A DNA stretch of 44,492 nt from Paraplanobispora siamensis (GTDB lineage: Bacteria; Actinomycetota; Actinomycetes; Streptosporangiales; Streptosporangiaceae), in the NCBI RefSeq assembly GCF_016863175.1, contig NZ_BOOJ01000049.1, positions 1 to 44,492 of the forward strand, given 5' to 3'. The position numbers were made by a program, and so were the translations under genes. Below, piece by piece: positions 36,149 through 43,231 of the stretch (position 1 is the stretch's first letter; the number at the start of each line of letters is the position of its first letter). Under the pieces are notes generated by a model. The model did no database searches. It was not told the DNA's origin and saw only the letters and a program-made list of their open reading frames with translations.

Positions 36149-37348
36149 ATGGGGATCCGGACCACCACCGACGACGAGGTGCGCAGGATCATGCAGCTGG
36201 CCGCCCGCCGGCTGCTGGGGCGGCTTCCCGAGCTCACCGACGAGCTGGTCGCCAGGACACGCGACACCGACGAGGCCTACCGGAGGATGGTGCCCACCGA
36301 CGACCACTGGCAGAGCGTGTACGAGGCCATGCGGGAGGGCATCGGCGCGATCCTGCTGCCGGTGTCGGAGCGGCGGGACCTGCAGCAGGCCGAGAAGACC
36401 GCCCTGCGCCGCGCCGAGCAGGGACTGCCGATGGACTCGCTGCTGCGCAGCTACCGCGTCTCCGCCCAGGTGATGTGGGACGGGCTGGTCGGCGTCATCG
36501 CCGAGGAGGAGCCCGACAGCCTGCCGGTGCTCATCCGCGGCGCCACCAAGGTCTGGAACGCCGTGGACCGGCAGGCGGTCGCCGCCGCCGAGGCCTACCG
36601 CCGCCGCGAGGCCGAGATGTTCGGCCGCACAGCCGAGCGGATCCAGGCCCTGCTCGACGCCCTGCTGGAGGACCGGGCCGACGCCACCCTGGTGCGCAGC
36701 GCCGCCGCCGCGCTGGACCTGCCGGAGCTGGGCCGCTACGCGGTGGTCATCACCCGCCTGCCCGGCCGTGACGACCACGCCGCCGACGGGGCCCGCCCGG
36801 CGAGCCTGGGCGCGATGCGGCTGCTGTGGCGGATGCGCCCCGACTACGAGGTGGCGGTCGTCCTGCTCCACGACGAGGAGATGGACACGCTGGTCGGCGC
36901 CCTGCGCCCGCACGTCACCGGCTGCGCCGGGATCAGCCCGGCGGTCGAGGGCCTGGGCGAGCTGGGCCGCGCCCGCAGGCTCGCCGAGCTGGCCCTGCGG
37001 ACCTGCACGGGGGAGGGGCCCGAGATCGCCCGCCTGGAGGACCGGCTCCCCTCCGCCCTGGTGGTCAGCCAGCCCGAGCTCGCCGGGCACCTCAGCGCCG
37101 CCGTGCTGCGGCCGGTGCTGGCCCTGGACCCGGCCGACAGGGAGGTCCTGCTGGGCACCCTGGAGGCGTGGCTGCGCTGCGAGGGATCGGCGATGCGCGC
37201 GGCCGGCCAGCTGTACTGCCACCGCAACACCGTCTTCAACCGCATCCGCAGGATCGAGCAGCTCACGGGCCGTTCTCTGGCGCGCCCGCTGGACATCGTG
37301 GAGATCTCCCTCGCCCTCGACGCCGTCCGGCTGCTGGCCGCCAATTGA
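36149..37348 (+). CDS. PucR/CdaR-family transcriptional regulator
   Basis: Protein of 399 residues. The C-terminal helix-turn-helix (LEAWLRCEGSAMRAAGQLYCHRNTVFNRIRRIEQLTGRSL, about residues 335-375) is the HTH_30 domain of PucR/CdaR regulators; the N-terminal helical domain (RIMQLAARRLLGRLPELTDELVARTRDTDEAY) and the middle GGDEF-like degenerate region complete the usual layout. Divergent from the liv operon, so it probably controls it, perhaps in response to the imported compound or a nitrogen source. ATG at 36149 has no obvious ribosome site. Confidence 0.88.
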   Translation: MGIRTTTDDEVRRIMQLAARRLLGRLPELTDELVARTRDTDEAYRRMVPTDDHWQSVYEAMREGIGAILLPVSERRDLQQAEKTALRRAEQGLPMDSLLRSYRVSAQVMWDGLVGVIAEEEPDSLPVLIRGATKVWNAVDRQAVAAAEAYRRREAEMFGRTAERIQALLDALLEDRADATLVRSAAAALDLPELGRYAVVITRLPGRDDHAADGARPASLGAMRLLWRMRPDYEVAVVLLHDEEMDTLVGALRPHVTGCAGISPAVEGLGELGRARRLAELALRTCTGEGPEIARLEDRLPSALVVSQPELAGHLSAAVLRPVLALDPADREVLLGTLEAWLRCEGSAMRAAGQLYCHRNTVFNRIRRIEQLTGRSLARPLDIVEISLALDAVRLLAAN

Positions 37349-37434
37349 GGTTTACCGGCGGGCGCGCTTAGCCGCAGCCGCGACGGGGAAGATAGCGATA
37401 CACACCTGAGCCGGGCCGAACCGAGGTGATGTCC

Positions 37435-37863
37435 ATGCTTATCGGGACGATTCTGAAGGGCAAGGGGTCCCATGTGGCGACCGTCCGCCCTGACGCGACC
37501 GTCGACGAGTTGCTGACCGTGCTGGCCGACAACAACATCGGCGCCGTGGTGGTCTCCGAGGACGGGTCCTCGATCGCGGGCATCGTCTCCGAACGCGACG
37601 TGGTACGTCGCCTCCACGACCGCGGCGCGGAGGTGCTGAACGCGCCGGTCTCCTCCATCATGACGACCGAGGTGCGCACCTGCCCGCCGGACGCCAACGT
37701 CGACCACCTCCGCCAGGCCATGACCACCCACCGGATCCGGCACGTCCCCGTCGTGACCGACGGCCGCCTGGTGGGGATCGTCAGCATCGGCGACGTGGTG
37801 AAGAGCTCCATCGAGATCCTCGAGACCGAGAAGGCCTCCCTGGTCGACTATCTCCACCGGTGA
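37435..37863 (+). CDS. Tandem CBS-domain protein
   Basis: Protein of 142 residues made of two CBS domains (about 10-65 and 75-135), which bind adenine nucleotides and act as energy sensors or regulators. VSERDVVRRLHDRG is the end of CBS1, RIRHVPVVTDGRLVGIVSIGDVV of CBS2. GAGG at 37423-37426 fits the ATG at 37435; GTG/ATG codons slightly upstream share the frame. Stand-alone, partner unknown. Confidence 0.9.
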   Translation: MLIGTILKGKGSHVATVRPDATVDELLTVLADNNIGAVVVSEDGSSIAGIVSERDVVRRLHDRGAEVLNAPVSSIMTTEVRTCPPDANVDHLRQAMTTHRIRHVPVVTDGRLVGIVSIGDVVKSSIEILETEKASLVDYLHR

Positions 37864-37931
37864 CCGAACCGGCCGCCCTGCCACCGCTCCCGCGTGCGTA
37901 GACTGTCCCGACACGCTGCGCGGGAGGCCTG

Positions 37932-38186
37932 GTGAAGCTCAAGCTGGATCTCCACCCCATCTACAACCGGGGCGGAGAGATCGACAAGGCGCTGCGGGGG
38001 ATCATCGACGAGGCCATCAGGAAGCGGGCCACCGAGGTCGAGATCATCCCCGGCAAGGGCTCGGGCCAGCTCAAGAAGAAGGTGCTGCGCTTCCTGGAGC
38101 AGAAAGAGATCAAGGCCCTCTACCACCGCATCGACAAGGACGCCAAGAACCACGGCCGCCTGTTCGTCTACTTCCGCTACAAGTGA
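37932..38186 (+). CDS. Small Smr-domain protein
   Basis: Protein of 84 residues, essentially one Smr (small MutS-related) domain: KLDLHPIYNRGGEIDKALRGIIDEA, the EIIPGKGSGQLKKKVLRFL loop (HGKGSG-like) and a C-terminal strand HGRLFVYFRYK. Smr domains are often nucleases on nucleic acids; here the first DLH is kept while HGKG reads PGKG. GGGAGG precedes the GTG. TAGACT at 37899-37904 may be a -10. Confidence 0.85.
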   Translation: MKLKLDLHPIYNRGGEIDKALRGIIDEAIRKRATEVEIIPGKGSGQLKKKVLRFLEQKEIKALYHRIDKDAKNHGRLFVYFRYK

Positions 38187-38212
38187 CGGTGCACGGTCTC
38201 TATCTGGAGTGA

Positions 38213-38238
38213 TGCCCCGGACGATCACGTCCGGGGCA
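38213..38238. terminator. Bidirectional hairpin after the Smr gene
   Basis: Perfect 11-bp stem (TGCCCCGGACG and complement), loop ATCA, 26 nt after the Smr stop and overlapping the end of the integrase remnant on the other strand. Confidence 0.65.
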
Positions 38239-38443
38239 CATCCAGGGCACACGTGCCATCGGCGAATAAGACGTCCATGGCCCGCCCTGCCCGCTCGGTC
38301 GCACTGGGCATCAGGTGGGTGTACGTCCGCAGAGTGAAGCCGGGATCGCTGTGCCCGGGGTACTCGGCGACGGTCACGATATCGACGCCGGCGGCGAGCC
38401 ACGCCGACGCGGCGGTGTGGCGGAGCTTGTGGCACCCATGCTC
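38225..38443 (-). pseudogene. C-terminal remnant of a tyrosine integrase
   Basis: Seventy-three codons read CHKLRHTAASAWLAAGVD..., ...GHSDPGFTLRTYTHLMP..., i.e. the box II end of a phage/ICE integrase with the catalytic HxxR, GH and Tyr (RTYTHL). LGH has become PGH, and there is no start codon, N-terminal domain or first catalytic Arg. The frame is the continuation, through a TAG stop, of the coiled-coil ORF upstream. This marks an old integration event; no tRNA gene or att repeat was found beside it. Confidence 0.8.
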
Positions 38444-38827
38444 CTACTCGATCGGCGCTTCCGTCGGCGGACTTTGATACTCCCGGGCCGTCCGCCGATC
38501 CTCCGATGCAGCCCTACGATGCCGATCGGCTCGCCCCTGATGCGAGACCCTGTCCTCAACCCCGGCCAACACCTCAAACCAGGACGCCGCCCGTTCATGC
38601 GCCTCGGCCGCCGACAAATGCGCCTGCACCATCCGCGTCTCGGCCATCGCCCGATTGATCTCCGCCTGCTGCCTGCGCGCCTCGGAACGGGCCACACGCT
38701 CGGCGAGGATTTTTTGTCGCTTCCTCAGCTCAGCAAGCCGTACCGCAGCCTCCGCAGCCCGCTTCGTGGCCGCCTGCGCTTGCATGCGCGCCGCCTCTAT
38801 CAGGGCTAGACGCTCGTCAGGGCCCAT
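38444..38827 (-). CDS. Coiled-coil hypothetical protein
   Basis: Protein of 127 residues, almost wholly Ala/Arg/Glu-rich amphipathic helix (heptads through about residue 95) with a polar tail. No membrane segment, no recognised family. The ATG at 38827 has GGAGG abutting it, closer than usual; GTG codons within a (CA)n tract just upstream are the alternative. Lower-GC spots (T6 at about 38708, (CA)6 at 38839-38851) and the integrase remnant right behind it suggest acquired DNA. Confidence 0.55.
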   Translation of the reverse strand: MGPDERLALIEAARMQAQAATKRAAEAAVRLAELRKRQKILAERVARSEARRQQAEINRAMAETRMVQAHLSAAEAHERAASWFEVLAGVEDRVSHQGRADRHRRAASEDRRTAREYQSPPTEAPIE

Positions 38828-38851
38828 CCTCCGATCGTCACACACACACAC

Positions 38852-39130
38852 GAAAAAACAGGAGCCACTCAGCCTCCGGCGGGGGCCTCGGCTCCGGGAT
38901 GATCGCGATTCACCGAGCCGATGACCGTAGGTGGCTGAGGGAAAGCCTGATCGTCCCGTCTGCCGCGTTCCAAGCAGAGCCCAGCAGCCCGACTCCTCCG
39001 GCTCAAGCCCGTCTGTGCTCGCCGGCGTCCGATGATCGAGGAACGTCTATCGGCTGGGGGACACACGAAGACGGGCTTGATCCTCCGTCGCCGGCCCGCT
39101 GCAAGTGATCCGGCCTGCCCGGTGAACGAT
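38852..39130. other. Apparently non-coding accessory stretch
   Basis: About 280 nt with no convincing gene on either strand; short open frames have unbiased codon use and no ribosome sites. Base composition is less regular than in the flanks, as in the rest of the 38.2-39.1 kb patch. Confidence 0.5.
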
Positions 39131-39164
39131 CCGGCCCACGCCCTCCGGGTTAGGCGTGGGCCGG
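39131..39164 (-). terminator. dha operon terminator
   Basis: Perfect 12-bp stem (CCGGCCCACGCC and complement) with a 10-nt loop, 17 nt after the dhaM stop. Confidence 0.7.
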
Positions 39165-39181
39165 TGTCCGGAGGGGGCGGG

Positions 39182-39850
39182 TCAGAGCTTGCGGAAGTTC
39201 CGGGCCTCCTCGGCGGCGGCGAGTACGGCCTGCAGCGGCGCGCCCGAGCCCGCCGCGACGGCGGCGGCGATCGCGCCCTCCACGAACGGCACGTCGGCGA
39301 CCACCGCGCGGGGTCCCTCGAACAGCCGCGCGGTCAGCACCGAGCCGCCCAGGTCGGGGATGAGCACCACCCCGTCGCCCCGGTCCGCCTTCTCGACCGC
39401 CGCGGCGACCAGGTCGGCACTGGTGCCCAGCCCGCCGTCCTCGGTGCCTCCGGCGGCCACCAGCGGGACGTCCAGCCCGCAGATGCCCGCCACCAGCGCC
39501 GCCACCTCCACGGCCAGCGGACCGCTGTGGGAGACGAGCACGATGCCCACCGCCGCGGGGACCCGCCGGTGCTCCGGTCCGGGGGAGGGCGCCGGAGAGG
39601 CTTCCGGGGAGGCCCCCGCAGAGGCGGAGCCCGCCGGGCCGCCCCCGTTCACCGGGCCCCCCGGGGTGTCGCCGTTCCGATGGTGCTCTGAACTGTCACC
39701 GTTCAGGTGGTGTCCCGGGGTGTCGCCGTTCAGGTGGCGCCCCGGGCTGTCGCCGTTCAGACGGCCCGTCGGGGTGTTGCCGTTCCGGTGGTTCGCCGGG
39801 GCGGCGCCGTAGGGGTCAGAGGGGTCAGAGGGGTCGTGGGGACGGCTCAT
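39182..39850 (-). CDS. dhaM: PTS-dependent dihydroxyacetone kinase, phosphotransferase subunit DhaM
   Basis: EIIA(Man)-like subunit that passes phosphate from HPr to DhaL. The domain covers about residues 95-222: VGIVLVSHSGPLAVEV with the phospho-His, then GTSADLVAAAVEKA and GVVLIPDLGGSVLTARL. It is the short, EIIA-only form without HPr/EI fusions. The first 95 residues are unusual: 9-residue repeats (HLNGDTPGH type) about five times, then Ala/Ser/Pro-rich sequence. The ATG overlaps the dhaL stop (ATGA), supporting the long start, although an internal start just before the domain cannot be excluded. Confidence 0.88.
   Translation of the reverse strand: MSRPHDPSDPSDPYGAAPANHRNGNTPTGRLNGDSPGRHLNGDTPGHHLNGDSSEHHRNGDTPGGPVNGGGPAGSASAGASPEASPAPSPGPEHRRVPAAVGIVLVSHSGPLAVEVAALVAGICGLDVPLVAAGGTEDGGLGTSADLVAAAVEKADRGDGVVLIPDLGGSVLTARLFEGPRAVVADVPFVEGAIAAAVAAGSGAPLQAVLAAAEEARNFRKL
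39660..39800. repeat. 27-bp tandem repeats in dhaM
   Basis: CCGTTC recurs at 39672, 39699, 39726, 39753 and 39780, exactly 27 nt apart, coding degenerate 9-residue NGD-containing units on the minus strand. Confidence 0.85.
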
Positions 39851-40488
39851 CGGGTCACCGCCCGGTGCAGGGCCGAGACGATGAGGGCGGCGGAGGTGGC
39901 GCCGGGGTCCCGGTGGCCGATGCTGCGGGGGCCCAGATAGCTGGCCCTGCCCTTGCGCGCCTGCATCGGGATCGTGGCCTCGGCCCCCTTCCCGGCCGCC
40001 TCGGCGGCGGCCCGCAGGGCCTCGGCCAGCTCCCGCCCGGTGAGGTCGTCCCGGTCCCGCGCGGCCCGCGCCAGCGTCTCGACCGCCGGGGTGAGCGCGT
40101 CCACCATGGTCTTGTCGCCCTCGGCGGCCGACCCCAGCTTCACCACCCCCGCCAGCCCGGCCTCCAGCGCCCCGGCCAGATCGGCCGCGGAGACGGCGGG
40201 CGCCTCGCCCAGCGCCCTGCCCGCCTCGCGGAAGGCCGTGCCGTACAGCGGCCCGGAGGCCCCGCCGACCTTGCGGATGAGCGTGGTGCCCACCAGGGTC
40301 AGCAGCGCCCCGGGGGTCGCCGGAGCCCGATCACGCACCGCCTGGAGCGCCGCGTCGAAGCCCCGCTCGAGGTTGGCGCCGTGGTCGGCGTCGCCGATCG
40401 CGGCGTCGAGCCGGGTGAGCATGTCCTTCTCCGCCCGGACGGAGCCGGCGATCTCCTCGATCCACAGGCGGAAGGGCTCGATGTCCAC
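39847..40488 (-). CDS. dhaL: Dihydroxyacetone kinase ADP-binding subunit DhaL
   Basis: Protein of 213 residues. It carries a tightly bound ADP that is phosphorylated by DhaM and donates to DHA on DhaK. Motifs: DAAIGDADHGANLERGF (Mg ligands), GGASGPLYGTAF, GDKTMVDALTPA and GRASYLGPRSIGHRDPGA. GTG start 1 nt after the dhaK stop; ends overlapping dhaM. Confidence 0.94.
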   Translation of the reverse strand: MDIEPFRLWIEEIAGSVRAEKDMLTRLDAAIGDADHGANLERGFDAALQAVRDRAPATPGALLTLVGTTLIRKVGGASGPLYGTAFREAGRALGEAPAVSAADLAGALEAGLAGVVKLGSAAEGDKTMVDALTPAVETLARAARDRDDLTGRELAEALRAAAEAAGKGAEATIPMQARKGRASYLGPRSIGHRDPGATSAALIVSALHRAVTR

Positions 40489-40489
40489 C

Positions 40490-41482
40490 TCAGCGGCCCC
40501 AGCGCAGGGCCGGCGTCTGGACGGGGGCGTCCCACAGGCGGGTGAGCTCCTCGGTCAGGTGGCAGACCGTGACCGAGAACCCCTGCATGTCGAGGCTGGT
40601 GACGTAGTCGCCCACCAGGCTCCGTACGGCCCGCGCCCCCCTGTCCGCCAGGGCGTCGGCCACCTCGGCGAAGGTGACGTAGAGCTCGATGAGCGGCGTG
40701 CCGCCCATGCCGTTGACCATGACCAGGACGTCTCCGGAGACCGGCAGGTCCTCGTGGAGGGCGTCCACGGCCAGGCGGACCAGCTCCCGGGCCTCGCGCA
40801 TGGGGCCGCGGGAGCGGCCGGGCTCGCCGTGGATGCCCACGCCGAGCTCGACCTCGGTCTCGCTCAGCTCGAAGGTGGGCTTGCCGGAGACGGGAGTGGT
40901 GCAGGCGCTCAGCGCCACGCCGAAGGACCGGCTGCGGGCGTTGACCTCGCGGGCCACCCGCGCCACCTCGGCCAGCGGCGCGCCGGTCTCGGCCAGGGCT
41001 CCGGCGATCTTCTCCACGAAGACCGTGGCGCCGGTGCCGCGGCGGCCCGCCGTGTGGAGCGAGTCGCGGACCGCGACGTCGTCGTCCACGAGCACGCTCG
41101 CCACCTGCATGCCCTCCTCGGCGCACAGCTCGGCGGCCATGTGGAAGTTCAGGACGTCGCCGGTGTAGTTCTTCACGATGTGCAGCACTCCGGCCCCGCC
41201 GTCCACGGCCGCGCCGGCCTCGATCACCTGGTCGGGGACGGGGGAGGTGAAGATCTCGCCGGGGCAGGCCGCGTCGAGCATGCCGTACCCGACGAAGCCG
41301 GCGTGCAGCGGTTCGTGCCCGGAGCCTCCTCCGGAGACCAGCCCCACCTTGCCGGGACGCGGTCCGGAGGCGCGGAACACGATGCGGTTGCCCGGGTCCA
41401 CCCGGAGATCGGGATGCGCGGCCGCGACCCCGCGCAATGCGTCGGTGACCACCGACTCTGCGCTGTTGATGAGCTTCTTCAC
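40490..41482 (-). CDS. dhaK: Dihydroxyacetone kinase substrate-binding subunit DhaK
   Basis: Protein of 330 residues that binds dihydroxyacetone covalently through a His in GVGIHGEPG. Other family runs are LVSGGGSGHEPLHAGFVGYGMLDAA, VKNYTGDVLNFHMAAE and VLVMVNGMGGTPLIELY. The GTG at 41482 gives the normal N terminus (KKLINSAESVVTDAL) and overlaps the TGA of the preceding STAS gene (GTGA); the ribosome site is poor, so translation probably depends on coupling to the STAS gene. Operon continues with dhaL and dhaM. Confidence 0.93.
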   Translation of the reverse strand: MKKLINSAESVVTDALRGVAAAHPDLRVDPGNRIVFRASGPRPGKVGLVSGGGSGHEPLHAGFVGYGMLDAACPGEIFTSPVPDQVIEAGAAVDGGAGVLHIVKNYTGDVLNFHMAAELCAEEGMQVASVLVDDDVAVRDSLHTAGRRGTGATVFVEKIAGALAETGAPLAEVARVAREVNARSRSFGVALSACTTPVSGKPTFELSETEVELGVGIHGEPGRSRGPMREARELVRLAVDALHEDLPVSGDVLVMVNGMGGTPLIELYVTFAEVADALADRGARAVRSLVGDYVTSLDMQGFSVTVCHLTEELTRLWDAPVQTPALRWGR

Positions 41483-41907
41483 AGATTGAACCTGTTTCCG
41501 CCGACGATGAGGTACAAGCCGTATCCGCCGGTACCGGCGGAGGCGTGTTCGGGCGGAGGACGGCGCTGGGGCCCGTCGAACGGGGCGGCGGCCTCCGGGC
41601 ACACGGGGAAGAAAGACGTCAGCTCGGTCATGGAGATGACTGAGGAGACGGCGGGCGAGGCGCCGCAGATAGCCAGCCGTGTTCCCCGCTCGGTGGCGTG
41701 CCGGCGCAGGATGATGAGCGCGCCCAGGCCGCAGGCGTCCATGAAGGTGACCTCGCTGAGGTCGAGGACGAGCGTGCCGGGGCGGGGCCGGAGCAGGCGA
41801 TCGACGTAGTCGCAGAGCTCCGGCCTGGTGGCGATGTCGAGCTCGCCTGTGACCGTGACCAGAACAGAGCCGTCCGAGTGCTGCGCTGCCATCCGGAAGG
41901 ATTCCAT
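41479..41907 (-). CDS. STAS-domain protein coupled to dhaK, with Ala at the phosphosite
   Basis: Protein of 142 residues. STAS core: VLVTVTGELDIATRPELCDYVDRLL, then VTFMDACGLGALIIL. The position normally phosphorylated (D-S-[ST]-G-L) is Ala, as the codons GAC-GCC-TGC-GGC show, so the usual kinase switch cannot act on it; similar Ala forms occur among actinobacterial STAS proteins. After the domain is a 35-residue Pro/Gly tail whose last codons overlap dhaK. ATG at 41907 with GGGGAC upstream. It heads the STAS-dhaK-dhaL-dhaM unit. Confidence 0.85.
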   Translation of the reverse strand: MESFRMAAQHSDGSVLVTVTGELDIATRPELCDYVDRLLRPRPGTLVLDLSEVTFMDACGLGALIILRRHATERGTRLAICGASPAVSSVISMTELTSFFPVCPEAAAPFDGPQRRPPPEHASAGTGGYGLYLIVGGNRFNL

Positions 41908-42007
41908 GGGCGTGTCCCCGCGTGTTACTGAGGGTGAAGACGCATGGAGGGAGGACCTCCGGGCACCCATCCCGGATGGCGATCTCTTCTCGCCGCGTCG
42001 CTTGCAG

Positions 42008-42075
42008 GCCGCGGGGTCTGGACGGCTGAGGGGCTGCGATGTCTGTAATGCACTGAAAAGTGCAAATTATCGCAT
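42008..42075 (-). promoter_or_regulatory. Copy A of a duplicated 68-bp control element
   Basis: Aligns without gaps to copy B at 42999-43066 (48 of 68 identical, including a 20-of-20 block at 42008-42027). Contains TGCGA at 42035-42039 and a TGCAA-n4-TCGCA dyad at 42061-42074. On the minus strand the dyad reads TGCGATAAT, an extended -10-like sequence. Its left edge is 100 nt upstream of the STAS-dhaKLM start. Confidence 0.7.
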
Positions 42076-42160
42076 TGAGTAATCAACTAGCTCCGGAACG
42101 GAGTATAGGGAGTCCAGATCGGATCAGCCAGCCATTCCACGAAACCTCTCAACGATTTGA

Positions 42161-42185
42161 CGGGTTTCCGTCAGGCCGGAACCCG
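42161..42185 (-). terminator. Hairpin at the end of the RsbW-like gene
   Basis: Eight-bp stem with one bulged T around a GTCAGGCC loop; overlaps the last codons and stop. Confidence 0.45.
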
Positions 42186-42596
42186 CAGCCCGTCCGGAGG
42201 GGGACCGTCCAGCCGGAACGCTATCCGCAGGGTCGTCCCCTGCGGGCCGGTCGTGAAATCGGCCGAGTCGCTGAGACGGCGGATCAGCCAGATGCCGCGG
42301 CCGCCGGGCGCGTGGTCGGAGGGCGGGTCGTCACCGTCGAAGGACGTGACCGGTATGCCGGGGCCGCTGTCGGTTATGTCGCAGATCAGGAGGCCGCCGA
42401 CGGCCCACATCCGGATCAGGCCCCGGCCGCCGGCGTGTTTGACGACGTTGGTCATGGCCTCGTAGACGGCCAGGACGAAGTCTCCGCGCCGCACGCCTTT
42501 CAGGCCGTGCGCCGAGGCGTAGTCGGTGACGGCGCCGCGCACGGTGTTGATCTTTTCCTGGGTGAACTCCCAGGTCGTGACCGTGTAGGCGATCAT
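42171..42596 (-). CDS. RsbW-like serine kinase / anti-sigma factor (HATPase_c)
   Basis: Protein of 141 residues, a GHKL ATPase of the SpoIIAB/RsbW type: N-box VLAVYEAMTNVVKHAG, G1 ICDITDSGPGIP, G2 PGGRGIWLIRRLSD. Such kinases bind a sigma factor and phosphorylate STAS antagonists; no sigma gene is next to it, as is common for the many stand-alone actinobacterial copies. ATG at 42596. It is separated from the STAS-dha operon by 264 nt containing control element A. Confidence 0.88.
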   Translation of the reverse strand: MIAYTVTTWEFTQEKINTVRGAVTDYASAHGLKGVRRGDFVLAVYEAMTNVVKHAGGRGLIRMWAVGGLLICDITDSGPGIPVTSFDGDDPPSDHAPGGRGIWLIRRLSDSADFTTGPQGTTLRIAFRLDGPPPDGLRVPA

Positions 42597-42669
42597 GTGT
42601 CCACGCTCGTCCGAAGGGGCGGGGGCGCCGGGCCGGATGCCCGCCCCCGCGGGGCATCCGGCTGCGCGA

Positions 42670-42894
42670 TCACGCCTGGAGGTCGCCGGTCACAAGCCGT
42701 TCTGCGGCGTGGTCGCTCCTGCGGAAGACGAAGGGGATCCCGCGCATGCGCGTCGGCGACGTCGCATGGAGATCCGGATCCGGCGGGAGGGCGTCGTCAC
42801 GGAGATCGTGAGGGAAGGTGTCGTCGCGGACGGATGTTCTCGTTTGTCGCCCGGACGCGTGGTCCTGAACCCGGACGGTCGGCTTGCTGGTCAT
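42670..42894 (-). CDS. Candidate small hypothetical protein upstream of the RsbW-like gene
   Basis: Seventy-four codons with mainly G/C third positions and GAGGAG 10 nt before the ATG at 42894. The polar, Asp/Arg/Pro-rich sequence (starting MTSKPTVRVQDHASG) matches no family I know. Support comes from position: control element B lies 104 nt upstream of its start, almost the same distance as copy A from the STAS start. Its stop is 73 nt before the RsbW-like start, so they may share a transcript. It could still be a chance frame. Confidence 0.45.
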   Translation of the reverse strand: MTSKPTVRVQDHASGRQTRTSVRDDTFPHDLRDDALPPDPDLHATSPTRMRGIPFVFRRSDHAAERLVTGDLQA

Positions 42895-42998
42895 CGAAGC
42901 GCCACTCCTCGCCGGCATTCAGTGGAGGCTCTGAAGCGGTCATGGAAGGGCTGTGGGATCCGGCGCGCCGGGTCCGCCCATGACCGCATCGCCTCGAC

Positions 42999-43066
42999 GC
43001 CGCGGGGTCTGGACGGCTCCAAGGGTGCGACCTTCGCACTCATCCAAATGGTGCGAATTGTCGCAT
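42999..43066 (-). promoter_or_regulatory. Copy B of a duplicated 68-bp control element
   Basis: See copy A. Here four half-sites are exact: TGCGA 43026-43030, TCGCA 43034-43038, TGCGA 43052-43056, TCGCA 43061-43065, forming two dyads (spacers 3 and 4). The identical 20-nt block is 42999-43018. It lies upstream of the small ORF/RsbW-like unit (minus) and also upstream of the GAF-ANTAR gene (plus). Confidence 0.7.
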
Positions 43067-43110
43067 AAGATGCTTAATTTACTTTGAAAACCCTATTTTA
43101 TGCGCTGACG

Positions 43111-43141
43111 TTGACATTTGCCACAGATGCCGACGTAGGAT
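43111..43141 (+). promoter_or_regulatory. Promoter of the GAF-ANTAR gene
   Basis: Perfect TTGACA at 43111-43116 and TAGGAT at 43136-43141 with a 19-nt spacer, in a locally AT-rich stretch. Predicted start near 43148. Confidence 0.55.
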
Positions 43142-43183
43142 CGGCACGTTTCATGCAAGAGGCTGCTGCATCCGGTTTCATTG

Positions 43184-43204
43184 GGGGTACGTAGAGCGTA
43201 CCCC
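43184..43204 (+). promoter_or_regulatory. Leader hairpin before the GAF-ANTAR gene
   Basis: GGGGTACG, loop TAGAG, CGTACCCC: perfect 8-bp stem inside the predicted 5' leader, ending 16 nt before the GAGGAG ribosome site. Could be an attenuator or stability element. Confidence 0.45.
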
Positions 43205-43231
43205 TCCAGCCTCAGCTCCCGAGGAGACGAG

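Noticed and set aside
38869-39066. Short minus-strand frame in the accessory patch
   Set aside because: 65 codons, Arg-rich, no ribosome site and no conserved motif.
43152-43204. ANTAR-type RNA target (paired hexaloop hairpins) in the GAF-ANTAR leader
   Set aside because: One AGAGGC hexaloop fits A1/G4 but on only a 3-bp stem, and the stronger second hairpin has a 5-nt loop.
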